Positions 33,251 through 44,524 of a DNA stretch of 64,000 bases are shown one piece after another. Position 1 is the stretch's first letter. Every line of letters begins with the position of its first letter. A program made the position numbers and the translations under genes. The stretch lies in assembly GCF_020283565.1 (NCBI RefSeq), contig NC_060061.1, positions 41,763,362-41,827,361 of the forward strand, read 5' to 3'. The notes beneath the pieces are model-generated. The model was not told where the DNA came from. It searched no databases and was given only the letters and a program-made list of their open reading frames with translations. This DNA comes from Trifolium pratense. Taxonomy: Eukaryota; Streptophyta; Magnoliopsida; Fabales; Fabaceae.

Positions 33251-36200
33251 TTAGTAAGATTCCACAGGAACTCTGCTAGTAAGGGAAGGCCTCATTGTTA
33301 CAATGGCAGATTCATTAGCACCAGCTTTAAGTGCAGCCTTTCCAGCTTCAAGAAACCTCTTCACTGCATCTTCTGCATACCTATTTGCTTCTTTCACTGT
33401 CATTCTTTTCCCAATATTTGGATAGGAATTGAGTACATAATCGCCGTTCAGCTGAGATGCAAGCTGGATCAGTTCCATTTGGAATTCTGACAGACTTGAA
33501 TCTTCCTTTGCTCCAAATGGCCTTAAAGCAGTATCGACTTCCGGAAGTGTTTCTATACAAAAGATATCACAGATCATATTAATACATAATAATGTTGGAA
33601 AACATATCAATAACATTAAAAGGCTCTAATTAGAAAAAGGACAGAAATATTTTGGACCCTTTTATGTATAATAATTGTATCCTTGGCATTTCAATATACT
33701 TCCAAAATTACTTTTAAGATGGAGACAGAAGTGGAAACTTACTAATTTCTCATTGCAGTTAGTAAATCATATACAGGAAATTTCTAAGACTGCACCCAAA
33801 CATAGCTCTTCCTAGACTAGACTGGTGTCTATATTGGATTTATTGTCACGGAGGGTAGCTTCGGATTTGAATTTAACGGTCGAGATAGTTTTAAACTGAT
33901 TTTATTATTGTGTAATCTAAACCATCCGATCTCAGTTTAACGGCTGAGATCGAAAAATGTGGAAATACGTGTTTTTTCCGAAGTTCGGAGTTTATTAGTC
34001 AACACAGATTGAATGGTTTTTTTCCCCTTCATACCAAAACGATTATGCTATGAGTTTTCCTTTTTTCATTCTCAGCAAGAGTAAATAACAAGATCAAGGA
34101 GAACTATGATATTTAGCAAAACAATACAGAATGTGACATAACAATTCGAAGTTAAATTTTTCTTTTGAACCAAATTTTGATACAAATATATATATTTGGT
34201 CATTGGAAAATGTTACTTTCATTCGGGGGATCAAAATGAGACTAAAGATGAATTTACTACCCTGATAGAGTGCCAAGATTGCTGTAGTCAAATGTAACAA
34301 TCAAAGAAGTAGATGCAAACCTGGACAATCATCACGAGGAGTATCTCGGATGTAAAAGTATTTCTCGAAGGTACCAGCCCATGCATCTCTCTTCGTCAAG
34401 AAATTAGATTTTAAATTGAAAAGCTTCTTTACTGTGGCAGGAATAGATGAATGCTCATATTGAGAATATGGTGTCGGACCATCAGGTCTATGAATCACTG
34501 CAAGCAAACAAGTTATATTAATTAATTACATTAAATCAAGAGCCAACTTATGCTCAGAAAAGGTGATCAAAACAAGAGGTCATTAACCGGCACTGAAATA
34601 ATCAAAACATAGTTTTGAGTAATAAGACACAGCTTATGACATATCCAAACACAGTTACTGCTCTGGAAAATTATTCAGCCTTGTTGACTGGTTCTAGCGG
34701 ATTGAGAATGAAAATCTCTAGAAGATGTCCAAACGATGTACAGAAAGTTCAAAACACCATGAACAGAAGCAACAATAAGAAATCAACAACAGCAACATAG
34801 TGAAATATAAAACAAATGAAAACTACAGTATATACAAAGATGAGCAAAATTAGTTTTCGGTATACTACACATTTAGTACATCACTTCTATACAATGCAAA
34901 ATAAAAACCCCAATAAATAAGGATAACGGTACGTCAAATCAGCTCAAGTGCAAAACTCATGTAGAGCCAGACCCAAATATTACTTCAACAAAGCCACATA
35001 AAGTTATCAAACAGTTTTGTCTTCAAAATACCATCCTCTAAAAAAACCAAATAAATCTAAGCATTCTGTATGTACATCTTCAAGCAGAAAGTATACTTCA
35101 ACCAAGTCTAGAGGTACAAACAACTACTCAATTAGCATCAAATTCTGAAGAGAAAAAATAAAATAAAACTTGCTACCAAAATCTCACTACTATAATTCCG
35201 AAAACAAAACAAAAAAATCCTTCAAACTTGAGTTGGACCTTCACAATGGAGACAACCTCAAAGATAAAAAGACCACGGTATTAAAAATAGATCAGCAACC
35301 ACAATCTACACCCTAAAATAACTTCAATAAAAGCAAGTACAAAGCTACATAAAGTTATTAAATAGTTATGTCTTCCAAATACCATCCTCTAAACAACCAA
35401 ATAAATCTAAGCATTCTGTATGTACATTTTCAAAGACCGAAGTATACTTCAACCAAGTCAATAGAGGTACAACAACTACCCAATCTGCATTAAATTCTCA
35501 AGAATAACGATAAAATAACACTTACTACCAAAATATCACCAACAAAATTTTGAAAACAAAGGAAAATTATCTTTCTTAAAACTTGAATTGAACCGTCCTA
35601 ATTAAGACAACCTCAAAACCAAAAAACCATTAGCACTTAGCAATGAACAAAGACCACAATATTAAAAATTGATCTGTAACCACAATCTAAGCTGCGACAT
35701 CAAAGCTTTTGATGTCTATGCGACCGCAACAAAACCTCTATTAAAGTTGCATCAATCGCAGCCATAATTAAAAGCTATTCTCTACAATATCAATAGTTGC
35801 ATAATTCTACACATCACTACTCTACAACAATATCAAAAATCAACACAAAAACAAAACACCACAAAAATTCAAACTTTGTAAAACATACCTGTACCCTTAT
35901 CAATCCAAGGAGAAATAAGAAAAGTCGGAACACGAACACCCAACCTATCAAACCTAAAATAATACGGAGCAGGTCCAATAATCCCATCAGGATTAGGAAC
36001 ACCTTCAACAGGTGTAGGAACATGATCATAAAACCCACCATGTTCATCATAAGTAATCAAAATCGCCATTTCTTTCCACTGAGGACTTTTCCTCAATATC
36101 TCATAAACTTCCTTCACAAATCTCTGTCCAACAGCCACATCATGCGAAGGATGATCATCATTCGCCGGAGATAACTTGATATCGAAGTAACGCTGCTCAA

Positions 36201-36990
36201 CCACCACATAATTAGGTAACTTCCCTTTCATAGCATGTGTCTTAAACTTCAAACCATAGCTATGAAACTTCACAGTGTTCTTCAATTTTCTCAAGCTTTT
36301 GAAAAATAGTGTTGCAGGGATATTTTGGTAATATATACCGAAATTGATACCGTTATCGTTAAGAGAATCGAAAATTGTGCGTTGAGGAAAACCATGGATG
36401 AGATTCTTCTTAACGTTACTCATAGCACCGTGAGAAGTAGCGGAATGAACGTAAAACCGGTTCGGTTGAGTTGAAGCGGGAACCGAAGCGAACCATTTAT
36501 CGAAAACCGTGAATTCGTTAGCGAGTTTTGTGTAAACCGGAAGAAGCTCCGGTTTGAACCCAGACATAACGGATTTCGAACTTCCTTTTAGAGTTTGTTC
36601 GGCTTGTTGAGCGAAACCGTTCATTGGAGCCGGGTTAGCGGAGCTTTCATTGGATCCGAATATTTGTTCTCGTATGGCTTGAAATGAGTGACCGGGATCG
36701 GAGTCGATGAAAACGGCGTCGTTTGAGACGGGGATTTTGGGGGAAGAAGGGTCTGAGACTTTGATTGGATTTGATTCGGTTCCGGTTAGTCCGTCAATGT
36801 CGGGTCGGGTTGATTTGAGCCAACCGAGGACGTGGTCGAAGGAACGATTTTCCATGACGATGACTACTACGGTTTTGATTGGGCCGGAGATTTTGTGTTT
36901 TTTGCGGTGGAGGGTTTGGTCGGCGGCGGTGGGGGAGAGGAGGAGGTAGAGGAAGAGGAAAAGAGAGAAAGGGAGTCGCCGGAGATTCAT
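33251..36990 (-). CDS. NPC1: Non-specific phospholipase C, NPC1-like
   Basis: Three exons (35889-36990, 34321-34497, 33251-33552; GT-AG borders) give 526 residues, near the 510-535 usual for NPC proteins. These enzymes hydrolyse common phospholipids such as phosphatidylcholine to diacylglycerol. An N-terminal hydrophobic signal segment ([16 protein letters not shown]) suggests entry to the secretory pathway. Family motifs are ENRSFDH (about residues 47-53), the central TQPNRF block, DEHGGFYDH with catalytic-site residues near 315-323, and exon 2 with [17 protein letters not shown]. The signal peptide and the exon 3 sequence fit Arabidopsis NPC1 best, as I remember it, though NPC2 and NPC6 are close. 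Intron 1 (about 1.4 kb) holds a tandem duplication. Nothing is broken. Confidence 0.92.
34981..35695. repeat. ~350-bp tandem duplication in NPC1-like intron 1
   Basis: Two collinear, moderately diverged units are seen at about 34981-35320 and 35335-35695. Shared blocks, in order, include taaagttat, taccatcctctaaa, aagcattctgtatgtacat, agtatacttcaaccaagtc, gaggtacaa, gacaacctcaaa and aaccacaatcta. Confidence 0.75.
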
Positions 36991-37417
36991 CTCCGGTGGT
37001 CGGTGATTAGATAAGAATTGAGAAGTAGTAATAGTGAAGAGTTGTTTTATTTATTTTTTTTTTTGTGGTAAGTTACTTCTACTACGCTTTATAATAAAGT
37101 GAAGTGATGAGATTATGAAAATGATTTATGGTATATGCTTTCAAAATAAGGATCCGTTGTTCATGTCTTTATCTTTCTCTAGTAAAATGAAATATCTCCA
37201 AATTTATTTATGTAGGTAGTAGGAGTACGTGCATATTCCAACAACCACAATTTTCATTTGAAAAATCTTTTTTTGACTTAATTTTCATTTGAAAAATCAG
37301 ATCTATTATTTTGTGCACAATAATTTTTTCATACCGTACGGCAATTTTTTTTTTTTTTTACCAATCGTTAGTTGGTTTAGTGATGATTGACGCTGAACTT
37401 GATAGGGAAGACCGCAG

Positions 37418-37974
37418 TGTTGGAATATTTTATATTATTTAATTATTATATTCCAATAATTATTATGTGGGCATATATATTTATATTAATTATATTAGCT
37501 ATTTATCAATTAAGAGCCTAAATTGATTAAGTGATCAAATAAAGTTAAAAGGCTATTAGATTTCTATTTAGAATTAATTAATTATTTAATTAGTTAGATA
37601 TGGACTCAAATGGGTGGATGTCAGGATGGCCCATTTCGGGATAATGGGAACCCTAATGGGCCATCACCCTATATAAGGCTATGGTCCCCAATACACCGTA
37701 CGAAAGCAAACACTCTCTTCTCCCCATCTGAAGAGAATCAAGGCATCAGGGTACCGGTTGAGGAAGAACCAATCTAGCCACCATCTCTTTGTGTTTCAGG
37801 ATCACTGCAAAAGAACTTTTCATCATGGATCCAGGTATTCCTAAAGATCATCTTGTCGATCCTATAATTTTATACATGTTTCTATGACTATTTTGTTTCC
37901 GCACTAAAGTATATGTCATAATATGTTGAACATGTATATGTGTTTAATCCTAATTTAGTGATTTAATTCTAACA
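37418..37974 (+). repeat. 5' LTR of Copia 1
   Basis: Begins TGTTGG and ends TAACA. It holds a TATA box (tatataag, about 37670-37677), an ATG at 37825-37827 and a splice-donor-like CCAG|GTATTC at 37834/37835. Confidence 0.95.
37670..37677 (+). promoter_or_regulatory. LTR TATA box of Copia 1
   Basis: TATATAAG preceded by ccc and followed about 30 bases later by a plausible start region. The ATG lies about 150 bases downstream. The identical 3' LTR carries the same box at about 44112-44119. Confidence 0.7.
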
Positions 37975-40900
37975 ATTGGTATCAGAGCAGGACATGCTTG
38001 ATCCTTATGAATATCTATATTTTCGGTCATATTTGGTTTAATGTTATTTTGATTGGCTGTGTTTATATGAATATGATTACCTTTAATTATCGTTTATAAT
38101 TAATTCTGCAGAATAAAATACACATAAGTTTGTGTTTATCTATTTTTATATTTTATTTTGCGGTTTTGTTTTTTTTTTTTTGTTTTTGGGCTTTCATATA
38201 TGCATGCCATGAATCCAGTGTTTTGAAAGTATGTATATTTGTTCGTATATGCTTTTCGTTTGTTGCTATTATGAGGTTGCAATTTTTTATGATCGTGGCA
38301 GCTTTTAATTTTGGTGTATATGTGCATGCATATGTATAATTTTGTTTTTCGGTTTAGTATGCGGTTTGGTATATTATATCATCATGCTTAATTGGGATTA
38401 TTCAGTATATTACAATTCAAATTTTAGTTTAAGATTGTATATATAATCGTACATCCATGATTACTTTTATCTGGCTTATCATACTTTTATCAGTTTCAAA
38501 TTCGACAATTCAATTTTTTATGGATCCAGTGTTAAAGCAATTTTGATTTCTCCGGTTTTCACGGAGTAGAGTTTTCTTGTTGACATATTTTCGATTAAAA
38601 TGATAATAAATTGATATAAGTCTAATTTGTTTCCTTTAGTTTTAATTTTGAAACAAATTAACATATTTGATTTGGTTTCCAAATATGAGTATCGGTTATT
38701 ATTTTGTCATAAATTTCTTTCCATAAAGATTTAGATTAATTTTGTCAACATTATTGAGAATTACTTTCAATTATGGGCTTTAATTATAGTACCGAATCAG
38801 ATCATCTTATACTGTCAAATTGGATCATCCTTATTTGAATTTTTGAAACATTAAAAGCTAGCTGATTGTTATTATCCTTAACTAGACAATTAATTTTTCG
38901 GACCACAGTGGATATGTCATTAAGCTGTTTATTTTGATCTCGTAACAGTTGCAGCAATTTTTTTTTTCTCTTTTTCGGACATGTACCTTTCATTACCGAA
39001 TATGAATATGAATCATTTTCTGTCATTTTATTTAATTAGCCTTAATCAATCATGTTTCTCTCATTTGATTAAATTCAATTTTAGTGGCTAATTTTGATTC
39101 ATTGGTACTTATTATTTTGAGAAATCATGTCAGTGGCTTTGGCCTCAATTAAATTTCATTATAAACTAAATGAACAATAACGTGTATGATATATAATTTT
39201 CCCCTTCGTACCCACGTATGTACACTTGAGCACAATTGAACGTGCTTAATTCATACTTACTGATTTCATACCCCATGAGTGCAACCAACATGTGTTGGTC
39301 TGAACTTGATATAAACACAAATGATGTGTTTAGGTTCTTAGTTTAATAGTCATTTGATTATTAAGCAATCAGATAACATACAATTTTGACATTACATTTG
39401 TAGGTAATGTTTATGTGAATTTTAAGACCTTCCCATTTAATTTATTAAATTAAAATGTCTAATAATTTTAGTTGAGTTGGTTGAAACAACATGTTGCAAA
39501 AGTAATCTCTGTTGTGTAAATTTGATTCAATTGAAATTATAAAAGATGTAGTGTGTAATTGTTCATGCGAGCTGTTTTAGTCGGCCAAAAGGAAGACACA
39601 GTTTGGCCGAATAATTGCATACCTGCGATGGTAAATATGTGGTAATTATCAAGTTTTTTTTTCCATGTGGGTAATGGTTGGTGTCAAAGACGCACATTAT
39701 CTGACCGGACTTATTACCAATGTTTGATCGTTGCATGAGAGTACCGCTTACAGTTAATTCTTGCAATCAAAGATTGGGAATTAATGGTGTGCTTGGTATC
39801 TTGTTTGGGTCTTACTTAATTTGCATATAAAGAATATTGTGCATGTCCATATGATTATTTGATGACATGCCTACTAATGTTATTGTATGTCTATTGTTCT
39901 CTCTTCAATCCAGTTGATGCTGCCACCGCTCCTAATTTCACTGCTCAAATCAACTCTATCTCTGTGCTAAGTGCGACTAACTTTAAGAGGCTAAAGAAAA
40001 CTGCGAGAAATTTTTTCCAGAACAAGAAAACAAGGGAACAACCTAAGGAGTCCACATATTTCTTCTGCAAGAAGGCTGGACACATGAAGAAAGATTGTTC
40101 CAAGTACGCCTCATGGCGTGAAAAGAAGGGTAATTTTCTCACTTTTGTTTGTTCTGAAATTAATTTAGTTTCTGTACCTAAGGATACTTGGTGGGTAGAT
40201 TCTGGTGCTACTACTCACATTAGTATGTCCATGCAAGGCTGCCTGTGGAGCCGTCCTCCAAGTGATGCTGAAAGATTCATCTATGTGGGCGATGACAATA
40301 AAGTTGCAGTTGAGGCTATTGGGACTTTTAGATTATTGTTAAAGACCGATTTTCATTTGGATTTGGTTGAGACTTATGTTGCTCCGTCTATTAGACGGAA
40401 CTTAATTTCTATTTCTATTTTGGACAAATCTGGTTATGCTTGTTCGTTTAGAAATAATAAATTTAGCCTCTCATATGATTCAAATGTTGTCGGTTACGGT
40501 TCTTTGAATGATAATCTTTATATGCTTGATATTGAATGTCCTTATAACAAAATAATGCAAGTAGAGTCACATGGTACGAAACAAAAATTAAATGAGAATT
40601 CTGCCACCTTATGGCATAAGCGATTAGGTCATATCTCTAAACAGAGAATTCAGCGGCTTATGTCAGACAGTATTCTTGGATCCCTTGACTTGTCGGACTT
40701 TCAAGTCTGCATCCAGTGTATCAAGGGTAAGCAAACAAACAAAAGGAATTTTCATGCCGAAAGAGCTAAGGATGTCTTAGAACTAATTCATACTGATATA
40801 TGTGGTCCTTTCCCTTCAGGTTCTTGGAATGGACAACGGTATTTTATCACGTTCATAGACGATTACTCGAGGTACGGCTACCTTTATTTGATTCATGAGA

Positions 40901-43377
40901 AATCTCAATCTCTGGACGTGTTCAAATCATTCAAAGCTGAAGTCGAACTTCAACTTGGAAAGAAAATTAAGGCTATCAAGTCTGACCGTGGTGGTGAATA
41001 CTATGGTCGGTATGATGGATCAGGGGAACAACGTCCAGGGCCCTTCGCGCTTTTCCTCGATGAGTGTGGAATTGTTCCGCAATACACAATGCCGGGAAAA
41101 CCCAGCATGAATGGAGTTGCAGAACGACGAAACCGGACTCTTAAGGATATGGTAAGGAGTATGATTAGTCATTCTTCTCTACCAGAGTCATTTTCGGGAG
41201 AGGCATTAAAGACCGCAGTTTATATCCTTAATAGAGTACCTAGTAAGGCAGTAGCTAAGACCCCTTATGAGCTATGGACTGGGAAAAAGCCCAGCATTAG
41301 GCACTTGCACATTTGGGGATGTCCAGCTGAAGCGAGACCCTATAGGCCTCATGAAGGTAAGTTGGACGCAAAGACAATTAGCTGCTATTTTATAGGTTAC
41401 GCCGAACGCTCTTATGGGTATAAGTTTTATAACCCCATCACTAGAACAATTTTTGAAACGGGAAATGCAAGATTCCTTGAGGATGTAGAGTTTGGAGGGG
41501 AAGGAAACATAAGGAGTGTTGTCTTTGATGAAGAAACTGTTACTGACAATGATCAAGTCTTTGTACCTATTGTTGTTCCAGAAACAGGTCCAGAAATTAA
41601 CAATGATGTTATTCCTAACATCCCTCAAGAACAAGACAACGCTGTGTTTCTTCCTCAAGCACCACCTATAGTTCAAACTCAACAACCTCAAGGGTTGCCA
41701 TTAAGAAGATCCACTAGAGAGAGGAAGTGTCCAATTTCGGACGATTATGTTATATTTCTTCAAGAACATGAGGATGGCATTGGTTTGACTGAGGATGATC
41801 CTATTAACTTTAGTCAAGCTATGCGAAGTTCAAACTCTCTTAAGTGGATTGATGCCATGAAGGATGAGATGAAATCGATGACTGACAATGATGTTTGGGA
41901 TCTCGTTAAATTACCCGAAGGAAAGAAACCCATTGGTTGTAAATGGACATTTAAAACTAAAAGGGATTCAAAGGGTAACATTGAGAGGTATAAAGCTCGT
42001 CTTGTCGCCAAAGGTTTTACTCAGAAGGAAGGCATTGATTATAAAGAGACTTTCTCTCCAGTTTCTTCGAAAGACTCTCTTAGGATCATAATGGCATTAG
42101 TAGCTCATTTTGATTTAGAGCTGCATCAGATGGATGTAAAGATTGCGTTTCTAAATGGAAACATTGATGAAACAATATATATGGTGCAGCCAGAAAATTT
42201 TGTGTCAGGAGACCCAAAGTCTATGGTTTGCAAACTTAAGAAATCCATCTATGGCCTTAAACAGGCTTCCCGTCAATGGTATTACAAATTTCATCAAGTT
42301 ACATCCTCCTTTGGTTTTGAGGCTAATCCAGTTGATGATTGCATATACCAAAAGTTCAGTGGGAGTAAATTCGTTTTCTTGGTATTATATGTAGATGATA
42401 TCCTTTTGGCAAGCAACAATATAGGCTTATTGCACGAAACCAAGAGATTTCTCACAAAGAATTTTGAGATGAAAGATCTTGGGGACGCCTCCTTTGTCTT
42501 AGGAATTCGAATACTTAGAGATCGCTCTCGAGGTATTTTGGGATTGTCACAGAGGAGCTATATTGATACAGTTTTGGATAGATTCTCCATGAAAGACAGT
42601 AAACCAGGAGACACACCCGTTGCTAGAGGAGACAAATTTAGTCTTAATCAGTGCCCCACTACGGATCTTGAAAAGAAAGAGATGCATAAAATTCCTTACG
42701 CTTCGGCTGTGGGGAGTCTTATGTATGCTCAAGTTTGTACTCGTCCCGACTTAGCATTCATTGTAGGAGTTCTTGGCAGATATTTGAGCAACCCTGGTAT
42801 GCAGCACTGGATAGCAGTAAAGCGTGTAATGCGCTACCTGAAGAGAACTAGAGACTTCGTACTCACTTATCGGAAGTCAGATAATTTGGAGATCATTGGG
42901 TATTCTGACTCTGATTATGCGGGATGCCCGGATAGCAAACGTTCCACATCTGGTTACATCTTCCTCTTGGCTGGAGGAGCCGTTTCTTGGAAGTCTGCCA
43001 AACAGTCTTTAGTGGCTTCCTCTACCATGGCGGCAGAGTTCGTGGCTTGCTTTGAGGCATCAAATCATGCGAATTGGCTGCGGAACTTTGTCACAGGCCT
43101 ACGCATCATTGGGAGCATCGAGAGGCCATTGAAGATTTATTGTGACAATAGTGCAGCTGTGCTCTACTCCAACAACAATATGAGTTCCACAAAGTCGAAA
43201 TTTATCGATATAAAGTATCTTGTTGTGAAAGAGAGAGTTCAGGAGAAACAACTTTTGATAGAACATATAGGGACAGACTTGATGCTAGCTGACCCACTAA
43301 CCAAAGGTTTAACGCCTAAGGCTTTTCATGGGCATGTTGCTCGTATGGGTCTAGGTTTTGAGATTGCCTTAGATTAG
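37825..43377 (+). CDS. Copia 1 polyprotein, spliced model (gag mostly deleted, pol intact)
   Basis: The unspliced frame opens at 39859, but I favour a spliced start. Exon 1 is 37825-37834 in the LTR (ATG GAT CCA G) and exon 2 is 39914-43377; the junction keeps frame and yields 1157 residues. The acceptor ttctctcttcaatccag has a good pyrimidine tract. After about 20 gag-leader residues the frame jumps to a Lys-rich stretch and a CCHC-like knuckle ([14 protein letters not shown], first Cys replaced by Tyr). Protease DSGATTH, integrase HKRLGH...CIQC zinc site and D-D-E residues ([23 protein letters not shown]), reverse transcriptase YVDDILLA and RNase [10 protein letters not shown] / STMAAEF / CDNS are all present with no stop or frameshift. 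The main gag domain found in related elements (roughly 200 residues) is absent. Confidence 0.85.
37975..39858 (+). other. Long leader of Copia 1 (inferred intron 37835-39913)
   Basis: This AT-rich region of about 1.9 kb between primer site and coding frame has no long open frame. It fits a leader intron from the LTR donor to the acceptor at 39913. Splicing would remove the primer-binding site. Confidence 0.6.
37977..37988 (+). other. Primer-binding site of Copia 1
   Basis: TGGTATCAGAGC, two bases downstream of the LTR edge, is the standard complement of the initiator-Met tRNA 3' end in plant Copia elements. Confidence 0.93.
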
Positions 43378-43848
43378 TGGGAGTTTTTTCCTTATTTGTA
43401 TTATGTTCTATATATTTTGGTTTCAATTTTGGTACAAACATTATGTTATGTTTGATTTTCTGCAGAAATAAAACTTATTATAAGATATTATTGTTATAAC
43501 AATATTAAAGTTTTGGTTATGTGCAAATATTTTAATTTTGAATTGCACCTAAGGAACTTCAGTTTGATCTCAATAAAGACTTCAGTTGGACCAGTTGGAA
43601 ATAGGCATGATTTAGAGATCACATTGCATGAAATTTCCATGTCACTCATCCATATCGATCTATGTCATCAAGTACATTGATGTGGTGGTCATCGGGGTTC
43701 CGTCACGTTATACGTCAGTGACGACAGCCGCGGTGGTCCCATTGGTGATGTATGAGGTGGACCAGATTGTAAAGTTGAAATCTAAAGATAAATAGCATTC
43801 GGATGCGCGCCTAAAGAACTATGATATAATTATTAACATATATTGCCC

Positions 43849-43859
43849 AAGTGGGAGAT
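43849..43859 (+). other. Polypurine tract of Copia 1
   Basis: aagtgggagat directly abuts the 3' LTR start at 43860, the expected plus-strand primer site. Confidence 0.85.
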
Positions 43860-44416
43860 TGTTGGAATATTTTATATTATTTAATTATTATATTCCAATA
43901 ATTATTATGTGGGCATATATATTTATATTAATTATATTAGCTATTTATCAATTAAGAGCCTAAATTGATTAAGTGATCAAATAAAGTTAAAAGGCTATTA
44001 GATTTCTATTTAGAATTAATTAATTATTTAATTAGTTAGATATGGACTCAAATGGGTGGATGTCAGGATGGCCCATTTCGGGATAATGGGAACCCTAATG
44101 GGCCATCACCCTATATAAGGCTATGGTCCCCAATACACCGTACGAAAGCAAACACTCTCTTCTCCCCATCTGAAGAGAATCAAGGCATCAGGGTACCGGT
44201 TGAGGAAGAACCAATCTAGCCACCATCTCTTTGTGTTTCAGGATCACTGCAAAAGAACTTTTCATCATGGATCCAGGTATTCCTAAAGATCATCTTGTCG
44301 ATCCTATAATTTTATACATGTTTCTATGACTATTTTGTTTCCGCACTAAAGTATATGTCATAATATGTTGAACATGTATATGTGTTTAATCCTAATTTAG
44401 TGATTTAATTCTAACA
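43860..44416 (+). repeat. 3' LTR of Copia 1
   Basis: 557 bp, apparently identical to the 5' LTR, including TATA, ATG (44267-44269) and splice donor (44276/44277). Confidence 0.95.
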
Positions 44417-44524
44417 CGCAGTTCGATCCCCCGCAACTGCAATCGGGAGGGGGCTGGAATCACTTGATGTCAGAACTGATCCCTGAACCAGATTAAACTG
44501 GTGGTGAAAACCAAAAAAAGTTTT

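Larger units (their letters stand above)
37418..44416 (+). mobile_element. Copia retrotransposon 1 (young, gag-deleted)
   Basis: A 6999-bp element with two 557-bp LTRs that look identical by eye, flanked by the perfect 5-bp duplication CGCAG (37413-37417 and 44417-44421). The primer-binding site TGGTATCAGAGC follows the 5' LTR, and a purine tract aagtgggagat precedes the 3' LTR. Domain order is protease-integrase-reverse transcriptase-RNase H, so it is Ty1/Copia. Matching LTRs mean recent insertion. Most of gag is missing, so independent replication is doubtful. Confidence 0.96.
37360..44520 (+). mobile_element. SINE family B copy split by the Copia insertion
   Basis: The left part (37360-37417, ccaatcgttagttggtttag to gaagaccgcag) and right part (44417-44520, cgcagttcgatcccccgcaa to ggtggtgaaaaccaaaaa) join across one copy of the 5-bp duplication CGCAG. 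Together they make a normal SINE: A-box-like tagttggtttagtgatg, B box gttcgatccc, body ctggaatcacttgatgtcag and A-rich tail. The 3' body matches the copies at 5518 and 7044. Confidence 0.75.

Noticed and set aside
35797..36174. 125-codon forward frame opposite NPC1 exon 1
   Set aside because: Antisense shadow of the coding exon with low-complexity Asn/Thr/Arg content.
39859..39913. ATG at 39859 as the true start of the Copia 1 polyprotein
   Set aside because: It adds a hydrophobic leader not expected in gag, and the region ends in a textbook splice acceptor that links in frame to the LTR ATG. It remains possible if splicing does not occur.
41272..41691. 139-codon frame on the reverse strand of Copia 1
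   Set aside because: Antisense shadow of the integrase-RT linker with no motif.
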